NCBI GenBank assembly: GCA_035048495.1
Contig: JASUTR010000245.1
Span: 62,001-126,000, forward strand
DNA: 64,000 bases
Source of the DNA: Euptelea pleiosperma
Taxonomy: Eukaryota; Streptophyta; Magnoliopsida; Ranunculales; Eupteleaceae
Direction: 5' to 3'
Shown here: piece after piece, positions 13,601 to 25,900 of the stretch
How positions within the stretch are numbered: the stretch's first letter is position 1
Layout of the letters: each line of letters starts with the position of its first letter
The notes under the pieces: generated by a model
What the model saw: only the letters and a program-made list of their open reading frames with translations
Told to the model about the DNA's origin: nothing
The model's database searches: none
Position numbers and translations under genes: made by a program

Positions 13601-14682
13601 AACTCGAATTCTTCCATTACTATTGTTTTCAACACATTTGCAGTGTTGGAACAAGATTCGGGGCAGTCGAAACAGGTTAGCTCCATCCGTGCGTCAATGT
13701 GTTTAATTGGACTCAGTTTGTGTGTTACATTCCGAAGCCTATAACTTGTGACTTTTTCCCAACCGGACCTCATAATTGGACTCAAACTCTTCCATTACTA
13801 TTGTTTCAACACATTTGAATGTTGGAACAAGATTCGGGATAGTCGAAACATGTTAGCTCCATTCGTGCGTCAACGTCTCAAATTGGATTCAGTTTTTGTG
13901 TTACATTCCGAAGGCTATAACTTGTGACTTTTTCGCAACCGGACCTCGTAATTGGACTCAAACTCTTCCATTACTATTTTTTCAACATATTTAAAGTGTT
14001 CGAACAAGATTCGGGACAGTCGAAACAAGTTAGCTCCATCCGTGCGTCGACGTCTCAAATTGGACTCAGTTTGTGTGTTACATTCCGAAGCCTATAACTT
14101 GTGACTTTTTCGCAATCGGACCTCGTAATTGGACTCAAACTCTTCCATTATTATTGTTTCAACACATTTAAAGTGTTGGAACAAGATTCGGGACAATCGA
14201 AACAAGTTAGCTCCATCCGTGCGTCAACGTCTCAAATTGGACTAGTTTGTGTGTTATATGAAGAATCCTATAACTTGTGACTTTTTCGCAACCGGACCTC
14301 GTAATTGGACTCAAAGTCTTCCATTACTATTGTTTCAACACATTTGAAGTATTGGAAAAAGATTCGGGGCAGTCGAAACAAGTTAGCTCCATCCGGGCGT
14401 CAATTTCTTTAATTGGACTCAGTTTGTGTGTTACACTCTGAAGCGTATAACTTGTGACTTTTTCGCAACCGGACATCGTAATTAGACTCGAATTCTTCCA
14501 TTACTATTGTTTCAACATATTTGAAGTGTTGGAACAAGATTCGGGGCAGTCGAAGCAAGTTAGCTCCATCCGTGCGTCAATGTGTTTAATTGGATTCAGT
14601 TTGTGTGTTACATTCCGAATCCTATAACTTGTGACTTTTTCGCAACCGGACCTCATAATTGGACTCAAACTCTTTCATTACT
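10613..14682. repeat. Type B 23-mer, copy 2
   Basis: Second complete copy of about 4070 bp, with internal m1 at 12561. It ends at the chimeric monomer 14683-14859, where type A resumes. Small private changes include an extra G near 10931 (accgggacc), an extra A near 11172, an extra T near 13627 and a locally scrambled monomer near 14244-14265 (actagtttgtgtgttatatg). Confidence 0.75.
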
Positions 14683-14859
14683 ATTGTTTCAACACATTTG
14701 AAGTGTTGAAACAAGATTCGGGACAGTCGAAACAAGTTAGCTCCATCCGTGCGTCAACGTCTCAAATTGGACTCAGTTTGTGTGTTACATTCAGAATCCT
14801 ATAACTTGTGACTTTTTCGCAACCGGACCTCGTAATTGGACTCAAACTCTTCCATTACT
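14683..14859. repeat. Chimeric monomer at the type B to type A boundary
   Basis: The monomer begins like the one that precedes m1 (gtgttgaaacaagattcggg) but then reads aacaagttag in place of aacatgttag and ends cattcagaatcc. Instead of m1, the next monomer is m8 (tttgaatgttgg, gggatagtcg, gaatcc). This is the switch point between the two higher-order domains, best read as an unequal exchange between misaligned monomers. Confidence 0.7.
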
Positions 14860-16800
14860 ATTGTTTCAACACATTTGAATGTTGGAACAAGATTCGGGAT
14901 AGTCGAAACATGTTAGCTCCATTCGTGCGTCAACGTCTCAAATTGGATTCAGTTTGTGTGTTACATTCCGAATCCTATAACTTGTGACTTTTTCGCAACC
15001 GGACCTCGTAATTGGACTCAAACTCTTCCATTACTATTGTTTCAACACATTTGAATGTTGGAACAAGATTCGGGATAGTCGAAACATGTTAGCTCCATTC
15101 GTGCGTCAATGTCTCAAATTGGATTCAGTTTGTGTGTTACATTCCGAAGCCTATAACTTGTGACTTTTTCGCAACCGGACCTCGTATTGGACTCAAACCC
15201 TTCCATTACTATTTTTTCAACACATTTAAAATGTTGGAACAAGATTCGTGACAGTCGAAACAAGTTAGCTCCATCCGTGCGTCAACGTCTCAAATTGGAC
15301 TCAGTTTGTGTGTTACATTCCGAAGCCTATAACTTGTGACTTTTCGCACTCGAACCTCGTAATTGGACTCAAACTCTTCATTACTATTGTTTCAACACAT
15401 TTGCAGTGTTGGAACAAGATTCGGGGCAGTCGAAACAAGTTAGCTCCATCAGTTCGTCAATGTGTTTAATTGGACTCAGTTTGTGTGTTACATTCCGAAG
15501 CCTATTACTTGTAACTTTTTCACAACCGGACCTCATAATTGGACTCAAACTCTTCCATTACTATTGTTTCAACACATTTTAATGTTGGAACAAGATTCGG
15601 GATAGTCGAAACATGTTAGCTCCATTCGTGCGTCAACGTCTCAAATTGGATTCAGTTTGTGTGTTACATTCCGAAGCCTATAACTTGTGACTTTTTCGCA
15701 ACCGGACCTCGTAATTGGACTCAAACACTTCCATTACTATTGTTTCAACACATTTGAAGTGTTGGAACAAGATTCGTGACAGTGAAAACAAGTTAGGTCC
15801 ATCCGTGCGTCAATGTCTCAAAATGGACTCAGTTTGTGTGTTACATTCCGAAGCCTATAAATTGTGACTTTGTCGCAACTGGACCTCATAATTTTACTCA
15901 AACTCTTCCATTACTATTGTTTCAAAATATTTCAAGTGTTGGAACAAGATTCGGGACAGTCGAAACAAATTAGCTCCATCCGTGCGTCAACGTCACAAAT
16001 TGGGCTCAGTTTGTCTGTTACATTCCGAAGCCTATAAATTGTGACTTTGTCGCAACCGGATCTCATAATTTTACTCAAACTCTTCCATTACTATTGTTTC
16101 AAAACATTTGAAGCGTTGGAACAAGATTCGGGTCAGTCGAAACAAATTAGCTCCATCCGTGCGTCAACGTCACAAATTGGGCTCAGTTTGTGAGATACAT
16201 TCCGAAGCCTATAACTTGTGACTTTTTCGCAACCGGACCTCGTAATTGGACTCAAACTCTTCCATTACTATTGTTTCAACACATTTAAAGTGTTGGAACA
16301 AGATTCGGGACAGTCGAAACAAGTTAGCTCCATCCGTGCGTCAACGTCTCAAATTGGACTCAGTTTGTGAGTTACATTCCGAAGCCTATAACTTGTGACT
16401 TTTTCGCAATCGGACCTCGTAATTGGACTCAAACTCTTCCATTACTATTGTTTCAACACATTTAAAGTGTTGGAACAAGATTCGGGACAGTCGAAACAAG
16501 TTAGCTCCATCTGTGCGTCAATGTCTCAAATTGGACTCAGTTTGTGTGTTACATTCCGAAGCCTATAACTTGTGACTTTTTCGCAACCGGACCTCATAAT
16601 TGGACTCAAACTCTTCCATTACTATTGTTTCAACACATTTGAAGTGTTGAAACAAGATTCGGGACAGTCGAAACATGTTAGCTCCATCCGTGCGTCAACG
16701 TCTCAAATTGGACTCAGTTTGTGTGTTACATTCAGAAGCCTATAAGTTGTGACTTTTTCGCAACCGGACCTCGTAATTGGACTCATACTCTTCCATTACT
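14860..16800. repeat. Partial type A unit, m8-m18
   Basis: Eleven monomers in the regular type A order from m8 to m18, joining the type B boundary to the first complete 18-mer at 16801. Several one-base losses occur here: ctcgtattgg near 15183, gacttttcgcac near 15341 and ctcttcatt near 15376. Confidence 0.75.
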
Positions 16801-19800
16801 ATTGTTTCAACACATTTGAAGTGTTGGAACAAGATTAGGAGCAGTCGAAACAAGTTGGCTCCATCCGTGCGTCAATGTCATTAATTGGACTAAGTTTGTG
16901 TGTTACATTCAGAAGCCTATAACTTGTAACTTTTTGCAATCGGACCTCGTAATTGGACACAAACTCTTCTATTACTATTGTTTCAACACATTTAAAGTGT
17001 TGGAACAAGATTCGGGACAGTCGAAACAAGTTAGCTCCATCCGTGCGTCAACGTCTCAAATTGAACTCAGTTTGTGTGTTACATTCAGAAGCCTATAACT
17101 TGTGACTTTTTCGCAACCGGACCTCGTAATTGGACTCAAACTCTTCCATTACTATTGTTTCAACACATTTGAAGTGTTGGAACAAGATTCGGGGCAGTCG
17201 AAACAAGTTAGCTCCATCCGGGCGTCAATTTCTTTAATTGGACTCAGTTTGTGTGTTACATTCTGAAGCCTATAACTTGTGACTTTTTCGCAACTGGACA
17301 TCTTAATTAGACTCGAATTCTTCATTACTATTGTTTCAACATATTTGAAGTGTTGGAACAAGATTCGGGGCAGTCGAAGCAACTTAGCTCCATCCGTGCG
17401 TCAATGTGTTTAATTGACTCAGTTTGTGTGTTACATTCCGAAGCCTATAACTTGTGACTTTTTCGCAACCGGACCTTACAATTGGGACTCAAACTCTTCC
17501 ATTACTATTGTTTCAACACATTTGAATGTTGGAACAAGATTCGGGACAGTCGAAACATGTTAGCTCTATTCGTGCGTCAACGTCTCAAATTGGATTCAGT
17601 TTGTGTGTTACATTCCGAAGCCTATAACTTGTGACTTTTTCGCAACCGGACCTCGTAATTGGACTCAAACTCTTCCATTACTATTGTTTCAACACAGTTG
17701 AAGTGTTGGAACAAGATTCGGGGCAGTCGAAACAAGTTAGCTCCATCCGGGCGTCAATTTCTTTAATTGGACTCAGTTTGTGTGTTACATTCTGAAGCGT
17801 ATAACTTGTGACTTTTTCGCAACCGGACATCGTATTTAGACTCGAATTCTTGCATTACTATTGTTTCAACATATTTGAAGTGTTGGAACAAGATTCGGGG
17901 CAGTCGTAGCAAGTTAGCTCCATCCGTGCGTCAATGTGTTTAATTGGACTCAGTTTGTGTGTTACATTCTGAAGCCTATTACTTGTGACTTTTCGCAACC
18001 GGACCTCATAATTGGACTCAAACTCTTCCATTACTATTGTTTCAACACATTTGAATGTTGGAACAAGATTCGGGATAGTCGAAACATGTTAGCTCCATTC
18101 GTGCGTCAACGTCTCAAATTGGATTCAGTTTGTGTGTTACATTCCGAATCCTATAACTTGTGACTTTTTCGCAACCGGACCTCGTAATTGGACTCAAACT
18201 CTTCCATTACTATTGTTTCAACACATTTGAATGTTGGAACAAGATTCGGGATAGTCGAAACATGTTAGCTCCATTCGTGCGTCAATGTCTCAAATTGGAT
18301 TCAGTTTGTGTGTTACATTCCGAAGCCTATAACTTGTGACTTTTTTCGCAACCGGACCTCGTAATTGGACTCAAACCCTTCCATTACTATTTTTTCAACA
18401 CATTTAAAATGTTGGAACAAGATTCGGGACAGTCGAAACAAGTTAGCTCCATCCGTGCGTCAACGTCTCAAATTGGACTCAGTTTGTGTGTTACATTCCG
18501 AAGCCTATAACTTGTGACTTTTTCGCACTCGAACTCGTAATTGGACTCAAACTCTTCCATTACTATTGTTTCAACACATTTGCAGTGTTGGAACAAGATT
18601 CGGGGCAGTCGAAACAAGTTAGCTCCATCCGTTCGTCAATGTGTTTAATTGGACTCAGTTTGTGTGTTACATTCCGAAGCCTATAACTTGTAACTTTTTC
18701 ACAACCGGACCTCATAATTTGACTCAAACTCTTCCATTACTATTGTTTCAACACATTTTAATGTTGGAACAAGATTCGGGATAGTCGAAACATGTTAGCT
18801 CCATTCGTGCGTCAACGTCTCAAATTGGATTCAGTTTGTGTGTTACATTCCGAAGCCTATAACTTGTGACTTTTTCGCAACCGGACCTCGTAATTGGACT
18901 CAAACACTTCCATTACTATTGTTTCAACACATTTGAAGTGTTGGAACAAGATTCGTGACAGTGAAAACAAGTTAGGTCCATCCGTGCGTCAATGTCTCAA
19001 AATGGACTCAGTTTGTGTGTTACATTCCGAAGCCTATAAATTGTGACTTTGTCGCAACTGGACCTCATAATTTTACTCAAACTCTTCCATTACTATTGTT
19101 TCAAAATATTTCAAGTGTTGGAACAAGATTCGGGACAGTCGAAACAAATTAGCTCCATCCGTGCGTCAACGTCACAAATTGGGCTCAGTTTGTCTGTTAC
19201 ATTCCGAAGCCTATAAATTGTGACTTTGTCGCAACCGGATCTCATAATTTTACTCAAACTCTTCCATTACTATTGTTTCAAAACATTTGAAGCGTTGGAA
19301 CAAGATTCGGGTCAGTCGAAACAAATTAGCTCCATCCGTGCGTCAACGTCACAAATTGGGCTCAGTTTGTGAGATACATTCCGAAGCCTATAACTTGTGA
19401 CTTTTTCGCAACCGGACCTCGTAATTGGACTCAAACTCTTCCATTACTATTGTTTCAACACATTTAAAGTGTTGGAACAAGATTCGGGACAGTCGAAACA
19501 AGTTAGCTCCATCCGTGCGTCAACGTCTCAAATTGGACTCAGTTTGTGAGTTACATTCCGAAGCCTATAACTTGTGACTTTTTCGCAATCGGACCTCGTA
19601 ATTGGACTCAAACTCTTCCATTACTATTGTTTCAACACATTTAAAGTGTTGGAACAAGATTCGGGACAGTCGAAACAAGTTAGCTCCATCTGTGCGTCAA
19701 TGTCTCAAATTGGACTCAGTTTGTGTGTTACATTCCGAAGCCTATAACTTGTGACTTTTTCGCAACCGGACCTCATAATTGGACTCAAACTCTTCCATTA

Positions 19801-19979
19801 CTATTGTTTCAACACATTTGAAGTGTTGAAACAAGATTCGGGACAGTCGAAACATGTTAGCTCCATCCGTGCGTCAACGTCTCAAATTGGACTCAGTTTG
19901 TGTGTTACATTCAGAAGCCTATAAGTTGTGACTTTTTCGCAACCGGACCTCGTAATTGGACTCATACTCTTCCATTACT
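16801..19979. repeat. Type A 18-mer, complete copy
   Basis: 3179 bp from m1 at 16801 to m1 at 19980. It contains in order m2 (tttaaag), m3 (gggcgtcaatttc), m4 (gaagcaactt), m5 (gctctattcg), m6 (gaagcgtataac), m7 (cgtagcaag), m8 (gaatcc), m9, m10 (aaaatgttgg), m11 (ttcgtcaatg), m12 (ttttaatg), m13 (aggtcc), m14 (tttgtctg), m15 (gagatac), m16 (gagttac), m17 (tctgtgcg) and m18 (gaaacaag). It has many one-base indels relative to later copies. The m2 change ttgaactcag near 17061 is shared only with the m2 near 24827. Confidence 0.85.
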
Positions 19980-22900
19980 ATTGTTTCAACACATTTGAAG
20001 TGTTGGAACAAGATTAGGAGCAGTCGAAACAAGTTGGCTCCATCCGTGCGTCAATGTCATTAATTGGACTAAGTTTGTGTGTTACATTCAGAAGCCTATA
20101 ACTTGTACTTTTTTGCAATCCGGACCTCGTAATTGGACACAAACTCTTCTATTACTATTGTTTCAACACATTTAAAGTGTTGGAACAAGATTCGGGACAG
20201 TCGAAACAAGTTAGCTCCATCCGTGCGTCAACGTCTCAAATTGGACTCAGTTTGTGTGTTACATTCAGAAGCCTATAACTTGTGACTTTTTCGCAACCGG
20301 ACCTCGTAATTGGACTCAAACTCTTCCATTACTATTGTTTCAACACATTTGAAGTGTTGGAACAAGATTCGGGGCAGTCGAAACAAGTTAGCTCCATCCG
20401 GGCGTCAATTTCTTTAATTGGACTCAGTTTGTGTGTTACATTCTGAAGCCTATAACTTGTGACTTTTTCGCAACTGGACATCTTAATTAGACTCGAATTC
20501 TTCCATTACTATTGTTTCAACATATTTGAAGTGTTGGAACAAGATTCGGGGCAGTCGAAGCAACTTAGCTCCATCCGTGCGTCAATGTGTTTAATTGGAC
20601 TCAGTTTGTGTGTTACATTCCGAAGCCTATAACTTGTGACTTTTCGCAACCGACCTTACAATTGGACTCAAACTCTTCCATTACTATTGTTTCAACACAT
20701 TTGAATGTTGGAACAAGATTCGGGACAGTCGAAACATGTTAGCTCTATTCGTGCGTCAACGTCTCAAATTGGATTCAGTTTGTGTGTTACATTCCGAAGC
20801 CTATAACTTGTGACTTTTTCGCAACCGGACCTCGTATTGGACTCAAACTCTTCCATTACTATTGTTTCAACACATTTGGAAGTGTTGGAACAAGATTCGG
20901 GGCAGTCGAACAAGTTAGCTCCATCCGGGCGTCAATTTCTTTAATTGGACTCAGTTTGTGTGTTACATTCTGAAGCGTATAACTTGTGACTTTTCGCAAC
21001 CGGACATCGTATTTAGACTCGAATTCTTGCATTACTATTGTTTCAACATATTTGAAGTGTTGGAACAAGATTCGGGGCAGTCGTAGCAAGTTAGCTCCAT
21101 CCGTGCGTCAATGTGTTTAATTGGACTCAGTTTGTGTGTTACATTCTGAAGCCTATTACTTGTGACTTTTTCGCAACCGGACCTCATAATTGGACTCAAA
21201 CTCTTCCATTACTATTGTTTCAACACATTTGAATGTTGGAACAAGATTCGGGATAGTCGAAACATGTTAGCTCCATTCGTGCGTCAACGTCTCAAATTGG
21301 ATTCAGTTTGTGTGTTACATTCCGAATCCTATAACTTGTGACTTTTTCGCAACCGGACCTCGTAATTGGACTCAAACTCTTCCATTACTATTGTTTCAAC
21401 ACATTTGAATGTTGGAACAAGATTCGGGATAGTCGAAACATGTTAGCTCCATTCGTGCGTCAATGTCTCAAATTGGATTCAGTTTGTGTGTTACATTCCG
21501 AAGCCTATAACTTGTGACTTTTTCGCAACCGGACCTCGTAATTGGACTCAAACCCTTCCATTACTATTTTTTCAACACATTTAAAATGTTGGAACAAGAT
21601 TCGGACAGTCGAAACAAGTTAGCTCCATCCGTGCGTCAACGTCTCAAATTGGACTCAGTTTGTGTGTTACATTCCGAAGCCTATAACTTGTGACCTTTTC
21701 GCACTCGAACCTCGTAATTGGACTCAAACTCTTCCATTACTATTGTTTCAACACATTTGCAGTGTTGGAACAAGATTCGGGGCAGTCGAAACAAGTTAGC
21801 TCCATCCGTTCGTCAATGTGTTTAATTGGACTCAGTTTGTGTGTTACATTCCGAAGCCTATAACTTGTAACTTTTTCACAACCGGACCTCATAATTGGAC
21901 TCAAACTCTTCCATTACTATTGTTTCAACACATTTTAATGTTGGAACAAGATTCGGGATAGTCGAAACATGTTAGCTCCATTCGTGCGTCAACGTCTCAA
22001 ATTGGATTCAGTTTGTGTGTTACATTCCGAAGCCTATAACTTGTGACTTTTTCGCAACCGGACCTCGTAATTGGACTCAAACACTTCCATTACTATTGTT
22101 TCAACACATTTGAAGTGTTGGAACAAGATTCGTGACAGTCGAAACAAGTTAGGTCCATCCGTGCGTCAATGTCTCAAAATGGACTCAGTTTGTGTGTTAC
22201 ATTCCGAAGCGTATAAATTGTGACTTTGTCGCAACTGGACCTCATAATTTTACTCAAACTCTTCCATTACTACTGTTTCAAAACATTTGAAGTGTTGGAA
22301 CAAGATTCGGGACAGTCGAAACAAATTAGCTCCATCCGTGCGTCAACGTCACAAATTGGGCTCAGTTTGTCTGTTACATTCCGAAGCCTATAAATTGTGA
22401 CTTTGTCGCAACCGGACCTCATAATTTTACTCAAACTCTTCCATTACTATTGTTTCAAAACATTTGAAGCGTTGGAACAAGATTCGGGTCAGTCGAAACA
22501 AATTAGCTCCATCCGTGCGTCAACGTCACAAATTGGGCTCAGTTTGTGAGATACATTCCGAAGCCTATAACTTGTGACTTTTTCGCAACCGGACCTCGTA
22601 ATTGGACTCAAACTCTTCCATTACTATTGTTTCAACACATTTAAAGTGTTGGAACAAGATTCGGGACAGTCGAAACAAGTTAGCTCCATCCGTGCGTCAA
22701 CGTCTCAAATTGGACTCAGTTTGTGAGTTACATTCCGAAGCCTATAACTTGTGACTTTTTCGCAATCGGACCTCGTAATTGGACTCAAACTCTTCCATTA
22801 CTATTGTTTCAACACATTTAAAGTGTTGGAACAAGATTCGGGACAGTCGAAACAAGTTAGCTCCATCTGTGCGTCAATGTCTCAAATTGGACTCAGTTTG

Positions 22901-25900
22901 TGTGTTACATTCCGAAGCCTATAACTTGTGACTTTTTCGCAACCGGACCTCATAATTGGACTCAAACTCTTCCATTACTATTGTTTCAACACATTTGAAG
23001 TGTTGAAACAAGATTCGGGACAGTCGAAACATGTTAGCTCCATCCGTGCGTCAACGTCTCAAATTGGACTCAGTTTGTGTGTTACATTCAGAAGCCTATA
23101 AGTTGTGACTTTTTCGCACTCGAACCTCGTAATTGGACTCAAACTCTTCCATTACTATTGTTTCAACACATTTGCAGTGTTGGAACAAGATTCGGGGCAG
23201 TCGAAACAAGTTAGCTCCATCCGTTCGTCAATGTGTTTAATTGGACTCAGTTTGTGTGTTACATTCCGAAGCCTATAACTTGTAACTTTTTCACAACCGG
23301 ACCTCATAATTGGACTCAAACTCTTCCATTACTATTGTTTCAACACATTTTAATGTTGGAACAAGATTCGGGATAGTCGAAACATGTTAGCTCCATTCGT
23401 GCGTCAACGTCTCAAATTGGATTCAGTTTGTGTGTTACATTCCGAAGCCTATAACTTGTGACTTTTTCGCAACCGGACCTCGTAATTGGACTCAAACACT
23501 TCCATTACTATTGTTTCAACACATTTGAAGTGTTGGAACAAGATTCGTGACAGTGAAAACAAGTTAGGTCCATCCGTGCGTCAATGTCATTAATTGGACT
23601 AAGTTTGTGTGATACATTCAGAAGCCTATAACTTGTAACTTTTTCGCAACCGGACCTCGTAATTGGACTCAAACCCTTCCATTACTATTTTTTCAACACA
23701 TTTAAAATGTTGGAACAAGATTCGGGACAGTCGAAACAAGTTAGCTCCATCCGTGCGTCAACGTCTCAAATTGGACTCAGTTTGTGTGTTACATTCCGAA
23801 GCCTATAACTTGTGACTTTTTCGCACTCGAACCTCGTAATTGGACTCAAACTCTTCCATTACTATTGTTTCAACACATTTGCAGTGTTGGAACAAGATTC
23901 GGGGCAGTCGAAACAAGTTAGCTCCATCCGTTCGTCAATGTGTTTAATTGGACTCAGTTTGTGTGTTACATTCCGAAGCCTATAACTTGTAACTTTTCAC
24001 AACCGGACCTCATAATTGGACTCAAACTCTTCCATTACTATTGTTTCAACACATTTTAATGTTGGAACAAGATTCGGGATAGTCGAAACATGTTAGCTCC
24101 ATTCGTGCGTCAACGTCTCAAATTGGATTCAGTTTGTGTGTTACATTCCGAAGCCTATAACTTGTGACTTTTTCGCAACCGGACCTCGTAATTGGACTCA
24201 AACACTTCCATTACTATTGTTTCAACACATTTGAAGTGTTGAACAAGATTCGTGACAGTGAAAACAAGTTAGGTCCATCCGTGCGTCAATGTCTCAAAAT
24301 GGACTCAGTTTGTGTGTTACATTCCGAAGCCTATAAATTGTGACTTTGTCGCAACTGGACCTCATAATTTTACTCAAACTCTTCCATTACTATTGTTTCA
24401 AAATATTTCAAGTGTTGGAACAAGATTCGGGACAGTCGAAACAAATTAGCTCCATCCGTGCGTCAACGTCACAATTGGGCTCAGTTTGTCTGTTACATTC
24501 CGAAGCCTATAAATTGTGACTTTGTCGCAACCGGATCTCATAATTTTACTCAAACTCTTCCATTACTATTGTTTCAAAACATTTGAAGCGTTGGAACAAG
24601 ATTCGGGTCAGTCGAAACAAATTAGCTCCATCCGTGCGTCAACGTCACAAATTGGGCTCAGTTTGTGAGATTACATTCCGAAGCCTATAACTTGTGACTT
24701 TTCGCACCGACCTCGTAATTGGACTCAAACTCTTCCATTACTATTGTTTCAACACATTTAAAGTGTTGGAACAAGATTCGGGACAGTCGAAACAAGTTAG
24801 CTCCATCCGTGCGTCAACGTCTCAAATTGAACTCAGTTTGTGTGTTACATTCAGAAGCCTATAACTTGTGACTTTTTCGCAACCGGACCTCGTAATTGGA
24901 CTCAAACTCTTCCATTACTATTGTTTCAACACATTTGAAGTGTTGGAACAAGATTCGGGGCAGTCGAAACAAGTTAGCTCCATCCGGGCGTCAATTTCTT
25001 TAATTGGACTCAGTTTGTGTGTTACATTCTGAAGCCTATAACTTGTGACTTTTTCGCAACTGGACATCTTAATTAGACTCGAATTCTTCCATTACTATTG
25101 TTTCAACATATTTGAAGTGTTGGAACAAGATTCGGGGCAGTCGAAGCAACTTAGCTCCATCCGTGCGTCAATGTGTTTAATTGGACTCAGTTTGTGTGTT
25201 ACATTCCGAAGCCTATAACTTGTGACTTTTTCGCAACCGGACCTTACAATTGGACTCAAACTCTTCCATTACTATTGTTTCAACACATTTGAATGTTGGA
25301 ACAAGATTCGGGACAGTCGAAACATGTTAGCTCTATTCGTGCGTCAACGTCTCAAATTGGATTCAGTTTGTGTGTTACATTCCGAAGCCTATAACTTGTG
25401 ACTTTTTCGCAACCGGACCTCGTAATTGGACTCAAACTCTTCCATTACTATTGTTTCAACACATTTGAAGTGTTGGAACAAGATTCGGGGCAGTCGAAAC
25501 AAGTTAGCTCCATCCGGGCGTCAATTTCTTTAATTGGACTCAGTTTGTGTGTTACATTCTGAAGCGTATAACTTGTGACTTTTTCGCAACCGGACATCGT
25601 ATTTAGACTCGAATTCTTGCATTACTATTGTTTCAACATATTTGAAGTGTTGGAACAAGATTCGGGGCAGTCGTAGCAAGTTAGCTCCATCCGTGCGTCA
25701 ATGTGTTTAATTGGACTCAGTTTGTGTGTTACATTCTGAAGCCTATTACTTGTGACTTTTTTCGCAACCGGACCTCATAATTGGACTCAAACTCTTCCAT
25801 TACTATTGTTTCAACACATTTGAATGTTGGAACAAGATTCGGGATAGTCGAAACATGTTAGCTCCATTCGTGCGTCAACGTCTCAAATTGGATTCAGTTT

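Larger units (their letters stand above)
3183..14682. repeat. Type B higher-order repeat domain
   Basis: About 65 monomers holding classes I did not find elsewhere in the array: aacaatatttggg (near 3741, 5511, 7101, 9401, 11172 and 13471), ataatttatgac and gactttttccc. Spacings of the first marker are about 10, 9, 13, 10 and 13 monomers, and m1 markers fall 19, 11, 12 and 11 monomers apart. From 6544 on this is a 23-monomer period of about 4070 bp (10+13, or 11+12). The first copy (3183-6543) is a 19-monomer variant, shorter by four. Confidence 0.8.
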
